DNA of 64,000 nucleotides from assembly GCF_018129405.1 (NCBI RefSeq), contig NZ_JAFCLP010000014.1:62001-126000 (forward strand), in the 5' to 3' direction. The position numbers and the translations under genes were made by a program. Under the pieces are notes generated by a model. The model was given only the letters and a program-made list of their open reading frames with translations. It made no database searches and was not told the DNA's origin. This document shows, piece by piece, positions 16,841 through 24,655 of this stretch. Numbering within the stretch: position 1 is the first letter of the stretch; each line of letters starts with the position of its first letter. This DNA comes from Bradyrhizobium iriomotense. GTDB lineage: Bacteria > Pseudomonadota > Alphaproteobacteria > Rhizobiales > Xanthobacteraceae.

Positions 16841-17359
16841 CTATCGGGTTGAAAGGGAATTGGTCGGAAGAGGCGCCAGAATCGCGGCAAGGTCGCGACG
16901 GAAGCCCAGTGCAATGAATAATTTTGCCATGACAAACATCGGTCCCAGCAAAAGATGCGAGGGAAACGTGAACAGCGAGGCCTCGCGCCCCTCAAAAACC
17001 TTGTGGCCGATGGTCTGCGCGGCCAAGCCGAGCGCGACCAGGGCGGCAAAAATCGCCCACATCGTCACGGTACTGACTTGCGCCGCGATGGTCGACGCGA
17101 TCGAGAACAGCACGATGGAGACGGCCAGAATGCCGGCCCCGAGCGCCGCATCGAGCAGCAGCCAGTAGATCAGGACCGGCAAGGCCAGGATCACCGCCAG
17201 GCTGAGCTCGAACCCGAACAGCGGGACCTTCACCAGCGTCAGCGGCATCACCGCGCCCGTGAACAGCAGGAGGATACCCACCACATGCATCGCCGTGTTC
17301 CGGGGATCGCGATGGTACTCGACATAAACGGCAAGTTGGCGTTGAAAAAAGCCACCCAT
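16841..17359 (-). CDS. Mpo1-like / DUF962 membrane protein (putative 2-hydroxy fatty acid dioxygenase)
   Basis: A 172-residue membrane protein with about four helices. It shows the DUF962 signature YHRDPRNTAMHVVGILLLF near the N-terminus and TIGHKVFEGREASLF near the C-terminus. The conserved His residues are iron ligands in yeast Mpo1, which removes one carbon from 2-hydroxy fatty acids. I chose the start at MGGFFQRQL because family members begin just before the YHR motif; the frame is open 23 codons further upstream. It is the first gene of the three-gene operon. Lipid-tail remodelling is the family expectation, not shown here. Confidence 0.7.
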   Translation of the reverse strand: MGGFFQRQLAVYVEYHRDPRNTAMHVVGILLLFTGAVMPLTLVKVPLFGFELSLAVILALPVLIYWLLLDAALGAGILAVSIVLFSIASTIAAQVSTVTMWAIFAALVALGLAAQTIGHKVFEGREASLFTFPSHLLLGPMFVMAKLFIALGFRRDLAAILAPLPTNSLSTR

Positions 17360-17532
17360 CTTGGTCTCATGCAGCACGGGGTCGGGGAAGGACGAAAAAA
17401 GCCTATAGCACCGGATAGAGCGGTGCACAAACCGGCACTATTGTCGCGCAAGACCATACCGTCGCGCTGTGGGACAGATCACAAAACGGTCAGGACTTCA
17501 AAGGGTTCCGTCGGACGCTTGGGAGCGTCTGC

Positions 17533-18204
17533 TTACCGCTTCTTGGCGGGCTTTTTCGCCGCAGGCGCAGGTGTCGCAGCCGGATGCGCGGGCGCGTCCT
17601 CCGGCAACTTGGCATAGGTCAGGATCTGCAATTGGCCGTTGACGGCCGAGGTCGGCTTGGCCCGGTCGAGCAACTGCTCCTCACCGAGACCGATCGGATG
17701 CAGCCGCTTGGTCGAGATCTTGAACGTGTTCACCAGCACGTCGCGGATTGCGTCGGCGCGGCGCTGGCTCAGGATCGCGTTGGCCTCGCGCGTCTTCGAA
17801 TTGGATTCGACATGGCCCACGATCAGGAAGGTGTAGGGCAGCAGCGAGGAATGAACCAGCGCGTCCGCGATGCGGCCGACGGTCTGGTAGGACGCCGGCT
17901 GGATGATCGGCGTGTCGGCATCGAACTGGATCTGCGCGTTGAAGGCGGGCAGGCTCGCGAGGTCAGGCGCGATCAGCGGGCGGTTCACCGGACCGGGATC
18001 GTTCTTGATCCTGGCCTTGGCGCGCTCCATCACCTGCTGCTTCAGCGCGGGAAGGTCGACCTCGGCGGCCTGTTCGAAATGGTTGAGCTTGCCGACGATG
18101 TCATCGCGGGTCGGCGCCGCCGTCTGTGCGGCAGCAGTGCCTGCAAGCAAGGCGAGACCGAGCGCGACGCATAGTCCGGCGGTAGAGAGCCTCTTCGCGC
18201 GCAT
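17533..18204 (-). CDS. OmpA-family exported protein
   Basis: A 223-residue protein with a signal peptide (LCVALGLALLAGTAAAQ). The C-terminal OmpA/MotB-like domain at about 80-200 has IQFDADTPIIQPASYQTVGRIA, FLIVGHVESN, RRADAIRDVL and HPIGLGEEQL. It ends in an Ala/Pro/Lys-rich tail (PAAKKPAKKR). OmpA domains bind peptidoglycan. The canonical GHTD of the domain is replaced by GHVE, so the usual peptidoglycan-binding Asp may be missing. Its ATG overlaps the stop codon of the preceding Cys-rich gene (TGATG), so the two are translationally coupled. Confidence 0.75.
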   Translation of the reverse strand: MRAKRLSTAGLCVALGLALLAGTAAAQTAAPTRDDIVGKLNHFEQAAEVDLPALKQQVMERAKARIKNDPGPVNRPLIAPDLASLPAFNAQIQFDADTPIIQPASYQTVGRIADALVHSSLLPYTFLIVGHVESNSKTREANAILSQRRADAIRDVLVNTFKISTKRLHPIGLGEEQLLDRAKPTSAVNGQLQILTYAKLPEDAPAHPAATPAPAAKKPAKKR

Positions 18205-18620
18205 CAGCGATACCCCGCGTCGTCGACGGCCTTCAGGCAGTTGTTGCTGATGCCCTTGGGCGTCGAGACCAGGCAGGGGATCGACTTGCTGGTCTCCTTG
18301 GTCGAGCCGCCGCAGACCTTGACGATCTCGCGTTGGCAGGCGTTCGCCACCGTGACGCGCGCGGCGACGCGCTTCTGGATGGCGTCGAAGACGCCGAGAT
18401 AGTCGCTCGCGCACTGCGGCGAGAGCACGTCGCGGTTGCGCGACAGGCACTCCTTCAGGCGGGTCGAATCCGGATTGACGCCGCGGCAATTGGCGACGAT
18501 TTCCGCGCCGCAACTCGCTGCCAGCTTTCCGATCGAATCGCCAAAGCTCATGGTCTCCGCCGCCGCAAGCGACGGCATAACCAATGCCAGCACGATCAAT
18601 GTGATGGAGCCCCGGACCAT
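18204..18620 (-). CDS. small exported cysteine-rich protein
   Basis: A 138-residue protein with a signal peptide (MVRGSITLIVLALVMPSLAAAE). The mature part has Cys residues in a repeated pattern (SCGAEIVANCRGVNP, LKECLSRNRDVLSPQC, ACQREIVKVCGG, PCLVSTPKGISNNC), like the Cys-rich repeats of the eukaryotic Golgi GLG1 family. Disulfides would form in the periplasm. MVRG was chosen as start because it begins the signal peptide; the frame is open for 53 more codons of low-complexity, unlikely sequence. It is coupled to the OmpA-like gene by TGATG, so the two proteins probably act together in the envelope. Confidence 0.65.
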   Translation of the reverse strand: MVRGSITLIVLALVMPSLAAAETMSFGDSIGKLAASCGAEIVANCRGVNPDSTRLKECLSRNRDVLSPQCASDYLGVFDAIQKRVAARVTVANACQREIVKVCGGSTKETSKSIPCLVSTPKGISNNCLKAVDDAGYR

Positions 18621-18708
18621 GGGTTTATCTGATACGGGGAAGTTCGCGGTGGTCAAGGGGCGTTCGGGGGAGAACTGTCGAGAGTCCGGCGAGTGCGGCG
18701 AACAGTCC

Positions 18709-18996
18709 TCACTCGGCGGCGTCGGTACGGGCCGGAAATTCGATCTCGGCGACCAGGTGGTTCCTGAGGTCCTCGGCAACCTCCGGATCAGCCTTGAGCT
18801 CGTCCAACGTCCTCGGCGGGGGAAGCTGGCGGCCGTCCGCGCTCAGCTCCTGCGCATAGAAGGCGAGCGCCTCGGGCGCATTCTCCAGGGCCTCGTCGAC
18901 GTCGTCGCCGCCGGAGATGCAGCCCGGCAGGTCGGGAAACCACAGGCTGACGGCGTCCGGGTCGGCGTCCTCGATGATGGCAACGTAGTGAGGCAT
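18709..18996 (-). CDS. hicB: HicB-family antitoxin (orphan)
   Basis: A 95-residue protein with the HicB fold: YVAIIEDADPDAVSLWFPDLPGCISGGDDVDEAL is a partial RNase-H-like domain, and a short acidic C-terminal region follows. HicB normally neutralises the mRNA-cleaving HicA toxin encoded beside it. No HicA-like double-stranded-RNA-binding protein is visible on either side: upstream on the same strand is an unrelated basic protein in divergent orientation, and downstream is the Cys-rich gene. No C-terminal DNA-binding helix-turn-helix is evident. It may be a solitary HicB-like protein. Confidence 0.75.
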   Translation of the reverse strand: MPHYVAIIEDADPDAVSLWFPDLPGCISGGDDVDEALENAPEALAFYAQELSADGRQLPPPRTLDELKADPEVAEDLRNHLVAEIEFPARTDAAE

Positions 18997-19072
18997 GGTT
19001 GATCCGTTCGCTGGGACGATCTAAGATTGTGCGTCAATTATTTAGCATCATTGCACAAGGTGGGGGGAGTCG

Positions 19073-19270
19073 GTGGCGAAGAAGGCGAAGCGCGCACTGA
19101 AGGGACTCCGATATCAACGAGCGCACAGAGACGGAGCTCTCAAGACTATTAAGCGAAAGATCGAGGAGACCTTTGACCTCCCGACTGGAAGCGTTCTCCT
19201 GATAAAGCCAAACGGCAAAGTTATGAGAGCCGACGCCACGGTTGGCCGATTGCGGAAGTCTTGGGCCTGA
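19073..19270 (+). CDS. small basic hypothetical protein (65 residues)
   Basis: It starts at GTG with GGGGGAG 5 bases upstream. The protein is strongly basic at the N-terminus (AKKAKRALKGLRYQRAHR) and continues with IKRKIEETFDLPTGSVLLIK and ADATVGRLRKSW. I do not recognise the family. The codon use looks less GC-biased than the neighbours (CGA, AGA, ATA codons), which could mean recent acquisition. It is divergent from hicB with 76 bases between them and ends 2 bases before the convergent uvrD stop. A small nucleic-acid-binding protein is possible from charge alone. Confidence 0.5.
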   Translation: MAKKAKRALKGLRYQRAHRDGALKTIKRKIEETFDLPTGSVLLIKPNGKVMRADATVGRLRKSWA

Positions 19271-19272
19271 GG

Positions 19273-21849
19273 TCACGCCCGTTGCACAAAACTGTCCACG
19301 ACCTTTTTCTCGCCGGCCTTGTCGAAGGCGATGGTGAGCTTGTTGCCGTCGATCTTGGTGACGCGGCCGTAGCCGAATTTCTGATGAAAGACGCGGTCGG
19401 AGAGCGAAAATTCCGAGGTCGTGCCGGTCGATTTGGCGACCAGCTCGCCCTCGATGGTCAGGGGACCGCGGCGGCGCGAGGAGAAGCTGCCGAAATCGGG
19501 GCCTGATGACGAGGAGGACGAGAACGTCGCGGCCTCTTCCTCGAAGCCGCCGCTTCGACCGCCGCTATTGCGGCCGCCGCCGCGGTTGCGGTTGGCCTGC
19601 GCGCGCTGCCAGCCCGGCGTCGTGTAGCTGGAGCCGAACGCCTCCATGTCGTCGAAGCGCGAGGCGCCGTAGCCGCCGGTGCCGCCCCAGGCCGAGCCGC
19701 CCTTGGATTCCGTGATCTCGACATTGGCCGCGGGCAATTCGTCGAGGAAGCGCGAGGGGATCGTGGTCGACCAGGTGCCATGGATGCGCCGGTTGGTCGC
19801 GAAATAGATCATGGCGCGGCGGCGGGCGCGGGTCAGGCCGACATGGCCGAGCCGGCGCTCTTCCTCCAGGCCGGCGCGGCCCTGTTCGTCGAGCGTGCGC
19901 TGGCTCGGGAACAGGCCTTCCTCCCAGCCCGGCAGGAACACGTTGTCGAATTCGAGGCCCTTGGCCGAATGCAGCGTCATCAGCGACACCGCGTCGTCCT
20001 CGGCGCCGCCGTCGCGGTCCATCACCAGCGAGATGTGCTCGAGGAATCCTTGCAGGTTCTCGAACTCCTCCATCGAGCGCACGAGCTCTTTCAGATTCTC
20101 CAGTCGGCCCGCGGCGTCCGCCGAGCGATCCTTCTGCCACATCTCGGTGTAGCCGCTCTCGTCGAGCACGATCTGGGCCAAATCAGTGTGCGCCGTGACC
20201 TCGCGCTGGGCGCGCCAGCGGTCGAACTGTGCGACGAGGTCGCGCAAGCTCCCGCGCGCCTTCGGCTTCAGCTCGTCGGTCTCGACCACGGCGCGCGCCG
20301 CCTCGAACAGGGGAATGCGGCGCTTGCGGGCGTGGTCGTGCAGCATCTGCACGGTGGCATCGCCGAGACCGCGCTTGGGCGTATTGACGATGCGCTCGAA
20401 GGCGAGATCGTCCGCCGGCGAATTGATGACGCGCAGATAAGCCAGCGCATCGCGGATTTCGGCGCGCTCGTAGAAGCGCGGGCCGCCGATCACGCGATAG
20501 GGCAGGCCGAGCGTGACGAAACGGTCTTCGAACTCGCGCATCTGGTAGGACGCGCGCACCAGGATCGCGATCTCGTTGAGCTTCTCGCCCTGGCGCTGCA
20601 GCTGCTCGATCTCCTCGCCGATGCCGCGCGCTTCCTCTTCGGAATCCCACGAGCCCGTCACTGTGACCTTCTCGCCTTCGACGTCCTCGGTGCGCAACGT
20701 CTTGCCGAGCCGGCCTTCATTATGTGCGATCAGGTGCGAGGCGGCGGCGAGGATGTGGCCGGTGGAGCGGTAGTTGCGCTCGAGGCGGATCACCTTGGCG
20801 CCGGGAAAATCGTGCTCGAAGCGCAGGATGTTGTCGACCTCGGCGCCGCGCCAGCCATAGATCGACTGGTCGTCGTCGCCGACGCAGCAGATGTTTTTGG
20901 TCTTCCCCTTCTCCCCGCTTGCGGGGAGAAGGTCGGGATGAGGGGGAGTCTCCACGAGCTCGGTCTGCGGAGAGTCCCCCTCACCCGCATCGCTCTGCGA
21001 TGCGACCTCTCCCCGCAAGCGGGGAGAGGCGAAGGTAGACGACGGCGCCTGCGACAGCAGCCGCAGCCACAGATATTGCGCGACGTTCGTATCCTGGTAC
21101 TCGTCGACCAGGATGAACTTGAAGCGCTGCTGGTATTGCCTGAGGATATCCGGGTGCTCGCGGAAGATGCGGATGTTCTCCAGCAGGAGATCGCCGAAAT
21201 CGGCGGCGTTCAAAATCTTCAGCCGCTCCTGATAGCTCGTATAGAGCTTGCCGCCCTTGCCGTTGGCGAACATCGCGGCTTCGCCCGAGGGCACCTGCGA
21301 CGGCATCAGGCCGCGATTCTTCCAACCGTCGATCAGCCCGGCCAGCATGCGCGCCGGCCAGCGCTTGTCGTCGATGTTCTCGGCCTGCAGCAGCTGCTTG
21401 AGCAGCCGGACCTGGTCGTCGACGTCGAGCACGGTGAAGTTCGATTTGAGCTGCGCCAGCTCGGCATGGAAACGCAGGATGCGGCCGCCGATGGAGTGGA
21501 AGGTGCCGAGCCACGGCATGCCTTCGACGGCGTGGCCGAGCATCTGGCCGAGCCGGTGCTTCATCTCGCGCGCGGCCTTGTTGGTGAAGGTCACCGACAG
21601 GATCTCGGCGGGGCGGGCGCGGCCCTGGCTCAGGATATGGGCGATGCGTGTCGTCAGCACGCGCGTCTTGCCGGTGCCGGCGCCGGCCAGCACCAGGACC
21701 GGACCGTCCAGCGTCTCCACGGCGTCACGCTGCTCCGGATTGAGCCCGGAGAGGTATTTCGGACCCACCGAGGCGCGTGCACGCGCGGCGATGCCGCCGG
21801 CTGCGGGCTGGTGGTCGGGTACGCTGGTGATCTTGCTCGGCTCGGTCAT
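19273..21849 (-). CDS. uvrD: ATP-dependent DNA helicase UvrD/PcrA with in-frame repeat insertion
   Basis: An 858-residue superfamily 1A helicase. Motifs: Q motif LNPEQRDAVETLDG, Walker A AGAGTGKTRVL, Ia FTNKAAREMKHR, Walker B ILVDEYQDTN, III GDDDQSIYGWRGAE, IV RLERNYRST, V LMTLHSAKGLEFDNVFLPG and VI VGLTRARRRAMIY. The Gly/Ser-rich tail and KSTGTTSEFSLSDRVFHQKFG... C-terminus resembles the UvrD RNA-polymerase-interacting Tudor-like domain. It unwinds DNA 3' to 5' in nucleotide-excision and mismatch repair. Residues about 272-315, between motifs II and III, are an extra segment encoded by a palindromic repeat (see repeat entry). MTEPSK at 21849 is the likely start. Confidence 0.9.
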   Translation of the reverse strand: MTEPSKITSVPDHQPAAGGIAARARASVGPKYLSGLNPEQRDAVETLDGPVLVLAGAGTGKTRVLTTRIAHILSQGRARPAEILSVTFTNKAAREMKHRLGQMLGHAVEGMPWLGTFHSIGGRILRFHAELAQLKSNFTVLDVDDQVRLLKQLLQAENIDDKRWPARMLAGLIDGWKNRGLMPSQVPSGEAAMFANGKGGKLYTSYQERLKILNAADFGDLLLENIRIFREHPDILRQYQQRFKFILVDEYQDTNVAQYLWLRLLSQAPSSTFASPRLRGEVASQSDAGEGDSPQTELVETPPHPDLLPASGEKGKTKNICCVGDDDQSIYGWRGAEVDNILRFEHDFPGAKVIRLERNYRSTGHILAAASHLIAHNEGRLGKTLRTEDVEGEKVTVTGSWDSEEEARGIGEEIEQLQRQGEKLNEIAILVRASYQMREFEDRFVTLGLPYRVIGGPRFYERAEIRDALAYLRVINSPADDLAFERIVNTPKRGLGDATVQMLHDHARKRRIPLFEAARAVVETDELKPKARGSLRDLVAQFDRWRAQREVTAHTDLAQIVLDESGYTEMWQKDRSADAAGRLENLKELVRSMEEFENLQGFLEHISLVMDRDGGAEDDAVSLMTLHSAKGLEFDNVFLPGWEEGLFPSQRTLDEQGRAGLEEERRLGHVGLTRARRRAMIYFATNRRIHGTWSTTIPSRFLDELPAANVEITESKGGSAWGGTGGYGASRFDDMEAFGSSYTTPGWQRAQANRNRGGGRNSGGRSGGFEEEAATFSSSSSSGPDFGSFSSRRRGPLTIEGELVAKSTGTTSEFSLSDRVFHQKFGYGRVTKIDGNKLTIAFDKAGEKKVVDSFVQRA
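20905..21035. repeat. dispersed palindromic repeat inserted in frame in uvrD
   Basis: Two stem-loops bracket the element: CTCCCCGCTTGCGGGGAG near 20910-20928 and CTCTCCCCGCAAGCGGGGAG near 21006-21026, with GGGGGAGTC / GAGTCCCCC arms inside. On the minus strand it is read as SPRLRGEVASQSDAGEGD ... HPDLLPASGEKGK within the helicase, without a stop. Arms of this kind are common in bradyrhizobial intergenic DNA. Confidence 0.75.
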
Positions 21850-22088
21850 GCGAATCATTTGGCCCCACGATGGCACCGCGGGGTGACGGGAGGGAGCCTT
21901 CTTAACAGGGATTGCTGCCTATATGGGGCGGCGATGCGGGTTTTCCACGTACGCGGCAGGCCGATTTGTTCCTGCGGCAGGCGCGAATTTCGCCGTTATA
22001 CGTGCCGGAACCATCGTTCCCGCGTCGAGATTGTCTGGCAGGTGGCGCGGCCAGCCGTGCCGAGAGACATCAAGACGAGGGTTTGACC

Positions 22089-22262
22089 ATGCTAGGCTGG
22101 GTTGTGACGTTTCTGGTTATCGCACTGATCGCCGGCATCCTGGGCTTCGGCGGCATCGCCGGCGCCTCGATCGAGATCGCCAAGATCATCTTCTTCATCG
22201 CGGTCGTCCTGTTCCTGGTCTCGGCCGTGGTCGGCCTCGCCCGCGGCCGCAACAGGATATAG
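22089..22262 (+). CDS. DUF1328 (UPF0391) small membrane protein
   Basis: A 57-residue protein of two hydrophobic helices: [20 protein letters not shown], then [21 protein letters not shown], ending in a basic RGRNRI tail. This is the complete, typical DUF1328 length. GAGGG lies before the ATG. The family is widespread in proteobacteria and often stress-induced; its role is unknown. It is monocistronic, between uvrD (divergent) and the IS-interrupted repeat. Confidence 0.85.
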   Translation: MLGWVVTFLVIALIAGILGFGGIAGASIEIAKIIFFIAVVLFLVSAVVGLARGRNRI

Positions 22263-22277
22263 GTGTTTCCCTGCGGC

Positions 22278-22313
22278 CCATCCTTCGAGACGCCCGCCTC
22301 CGGCGGGCCCTCA
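22278..22313. repeat. left half of a dispersed repeat split by the IS element
   Basis: The sequence CCATCCTTCGAGACGCCCGC ... GGGCCCTCA matches the inverse of the repeat at 55693-55800. It stops at TCA, where the IS begins, and resumes at 23912 with TCAGGATGAGGG. Confidence 0.7.
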
Positions 22314-23911
22314 GAGCGTGAGAATGATTCGCTTTTGCCGGGCGAGTTTCACCATGATGGGCGGGAAGGCGGCGAGCGTGAGCGATGCGGTTGAGGAGCC
22401 CCGGGGGAGCGCGATCTGGCCCGCCCCGGCGATGTCGGGCCAGTGCTGCGGGGCGTTGTGATCGCCTGGTGACCTGGACTGCTCTTCATGCGGCGACCTG
22501 CGCCTTGGCGTGCAAGGCGAAGAAGCGCATCATATTGTGAGCGAGGGCGAACCACAGTAGATGGATACGCGCCTTGATCTTGCCGCGCAGCGATAGCTGG
22601 CGCAGGCCCATGCGACGGGCGTGGGCATTGATGCATTCGTGCTCGGCGCGCAATCGGTAGAATGCCTTGCCGTCCTCGCTCTGCATGCGTTTACGCCAAT
22701 CCGCGACGCCGACGCCGTCATCCCTCTTCGGCGCATAGGGGTCGGTGCCGTGCTTGGTTTGCCCAGCCGGGCACCACAGCTTGATGTTCTTGGCATGGGC
22801 CCACTCGATGTCATCGCTCTTGGTGAAGCCGCCATCGACCAAATAGTCGGCGGGCTCGTAGCCTTCAGCCTGCACCGTCTCGATCCCCGGTCGTGCCAGG
22901 CCGCGATCCGAGCCGCTGGTATCGCTGTCGATCGCAACGATCAGCTGAGGTTCCGGCGCCGATATGATCTGCATGTTATATGCCGGGCGCCATCCTCCAT
23001 CGGCCATCTTCATCACCCGCGCATCGGCATCGGTGGTCGAAGCGCGCGGCTCCTTCTGCTTGGCCACCTGTTTCTTGTTGGTCTTCTCGCGCCGCTCCCG
23101 CTCGGCCTCCAATTCCTTCATGCGCTCCTGCGCCGCCGCGATCCGCGCCTCGCGCTCGCGGGCGCCACGCTCCTTGGCTGCGCGCTGACGACGATCGCCG
23201 GCCGCCGGATCCGTCTCGACTTCGGCGCGCAGGCGCGCCACTCGCGCCTGCGCCGCGGTGAGGAGATCATCAAGCCGCGGACGCCGACGGAAGGAACTCG
23301 CTCCGGCACTTGCACGCACCCGCAAGCCATCCTGCGCCAACGTGTCGAGCGACACCAAGCCGGCCTCCATCATCGACGCCACGCCCTGCGCCAGCAGCCG
23401 CTCCAAAACTGCCATATGTGCAATCCGGAAGGTCGACAGGCTGTGATAGTTCATCGACACCCCGCCGCATAACCAGCGATAGACCAGATGATCGCGGCAC
23501 AGCCGGTCCAGTTGGCGGGCGCTGCCCACCCCATCGACCGTGGCCCACAGCCACAGCGCCAACATCAGTTCCGGCGCTGCCGGCGGATGTCCGGGCCGCC
23601 CCTCGCGCGCCTTGATGACGTCGTGCAACGCCGATAGATCCAGCCCCTCGACGAATGCCCAGACTGAGCGCACCGGATGATCATCGGCAATCAGGTCGTC
23701 CAATGCCGCCACCTGCATGCCGATCTGACTGCGTTCCGGCACCCGCAGCCGCAGCGCACCGCGGCCTTCGGCCTGAGGTCTCTCCTGCTCGGGCAACCCC
23801 TCGAACAATTGCTCGTCAGCCATCGTCAGCCCTGCTTCGCGCGCAACCCCACCGAATCACAGCATCGCCGCCGTGGCAAATACTGATTCCTACCAAAAGA
23901 ATCTCACGCTC
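22314..23911 (-). mobile_element. complete IS1182-type insertion sequence (about 1.6 kb)
   Basis: The ends carry the inverted repeat GAGCGTGAGA (22314-22323) and TCTCACGCTC (23902-23911); similarity continues imperfectly inward (TTC..TTTTG). The flanks repeat TCA (22311-22313 and 23912-23914), or CTCA if the outermost base is assigned to the duplication. Removing the element and one TCA copy restores an uninterrupted dispersed repeat, which fixes the boundaries. It carries one intact transposase gene, so it may still be mobile. Confidence 0.8.
22486..23823 (-). CDS. IS1182-family transposase
   Basis: A 445-residue DDE transposase, full length. The N-terminal block has QVAALDDLIADDHPVRSVW, typical of the family, followed by PELMLALWLWATVDGVGSAR. 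Candidate acidic residues are in SLDTLAQDGLRV, the region YLVDGGFTKSDD, and RLRAEHECINAHARRMGLRQ near the C-terminus. A Lys/Glu/Arg-rich coiled segment (about 190-265) lies in the middle. No frameshift or internal stop is seen. It sits 172 bases inside the left IS end and about 88 bases inside the right end. Confidence 0.9.
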   Translation of the reverse strand: MADEQLFEGLPEQERPQAEGRGALRLRVPERSQIGMQVAALDDLIADDHPVRSVWAFVEGLDLSALHDVIKAREGRPGHPPAAPELMLALWLWATVDGVGSARQLDRLCRDHLVYRWLCGGVSMNYHSLSTFRIAHMAVLERLLAQGVASMMEAGLVSLDTLAQDGLRVRASAGASSFRRRPRLDDLLTAAQARVARLRAEVETDPAAGDRRQRAAKERGAREREARIAAAQERMKELEAERERREKTNKKQVAKQKEPRASTTDADARVMKMADGGWRPAYNMQIISAPEPQLIVAIDSDTSGSDRGLARPGIETVQAEGYEPADYLVDGGFTKSDDIEWAHAKNIKLWCPAGQTKHGTDPYAPKRDDGVGVADWRKRMQSEDGKAFYRLRAEHECINAHARRMGLRQLSLRGKIKARIHLLWFALAHNMMRFFALHAKAQVAA

Positions 23912-23962
23912 TCAGGATGAGGGCGGAGTGTGCGACAGCAGTTTCGACGGGCAGAGATGCTG

Positions 23963-24019
23963 CTTAGCCTCATCCTGAGGAGACCGCTGGAAGCGGTCGT
24001 CTCGAAGGACGAGGCTAAG
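23963..24019. repeat. dispersed palindromic repeat (CTTAGCCTCATCCTGAGG type)
   Basis: CTTAGCCTC at 23963 pairs with GAGGCTAAG ending at 24019, and the inner arms are GACCGCTGGAAGCGGTC. It belongs to the same broad class (CTCATCCTGAGG ... CGTCTCGAAGGA) as the copies at 22278/23912 and 55693. It lies 50 bases from the IS end. Confidence 0.7.
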
Positions 24020-24062
24020 CGCTCAGGCCGCTGCTAAGATTCTCTGCGCGATCGCGCTGAAC

Positions 24063-24569
24063 TTACCGCTTCGAGGGCATCGCCACGTTGCGGCCGATGC
24101 CCTCGGGCCGCGGCAAGACACTGTGAGCCCTGGCGATACCTGCAATGCGCTGCTGGATGTCGGGCGGAAACGGCGCAACGCGCCGCGCCTCCATGTCCAT
24201 GTGCAGCGACATGTTCTCCGAGGTCGCGGACAGCCAGCCCTCGGTGCCGTGCCTCATCTCCTCGAAGGTGTGCAGCCGCTTGTCGTCGGCTTCCAGCAGC
24301 CACACCAGGATCTGCACGGGATCGCCGAGATGGATCTCGCGCAAGTACCGCACATGGCATTCGGCGGTGAAGCTCGAGCCCCCTCGCTCCTTCATGTAGG
24401 CCGGCCCCATCCCGAGCTCGAGCCAGAACTCGTCGATCGCCCGGTCGAACATCACGTTGTAATAGGCCATGTTGAGATGGCCGTTGTAGTCGATCCATTG
24501 CGGCTCGACCTGCATGATCGAGGAGCGGAACGGCTCCGCATTAGGCGCTGTGGCGGCGGTCTCCGGCAT
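24063..24569 (-). CDS. 4HBT-fold thioesterase
   Basis: A 168-residue hotdog-fold thioesterase. VEPQWIDYNGHLNMAYYNVMFDRAIDEF carries the catalytic-type D-x-x-x-H-x-N-x-x-Y pattern of 4-hydroxybenzoyl-CoA thioesterase relatives; FTAECHVRYLREIHLGDPVQI and FEEMRHGTEGWLSATSENMSLHMD follow. It hydrolyses acyl-CoA thioesters, and its closest look is to thioesterases associated with carnitine/betaine catabolism. GGAAGGA precedes the ATG. It is divergent from the FAD-linked oxidase at 24656 with an 86-base shared promoter region. The substrate is unknown. Confidence 0.8.
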   Translation of the reverse strand: MPETAATAPNAEPFRSSIMQVEPQWIDYNGHLNMAYYNVMFDRAIDEFWLELGMGPAYMKERGGSSFTAECHVRYLREIHLGDPVQILVWLLEADDKRLHTFEEMRHGTEGWLSATSENMSLHMDMEARRVAPFPPDIQQRIAGIARAHSVLPRPEGIGRNVAMPSKR

Positions 24570-24655
24570 GTGTCCTTCCCAAGCTATGCGTCCGGTCCCT
24601 TGACTTGACCGGTTATATGTCCTTTGCCACGGTTGTTCTGTCGGAGGAAATTTCC

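Noticed and set aside
21994-22020. GGAACC motif upstream of DUF1328 as an EcfG promoter
   Set aside because: No CGTT-like -10 at the required 16-17 bp distance.
19780-22086. 768-codon open frame antisense to uvrD
   Set aside because: It mirrors the codon structure of the highly GC-rich helicase gene; the protein has no recognisable domain, and uvrD motifs are complete on the other strand.
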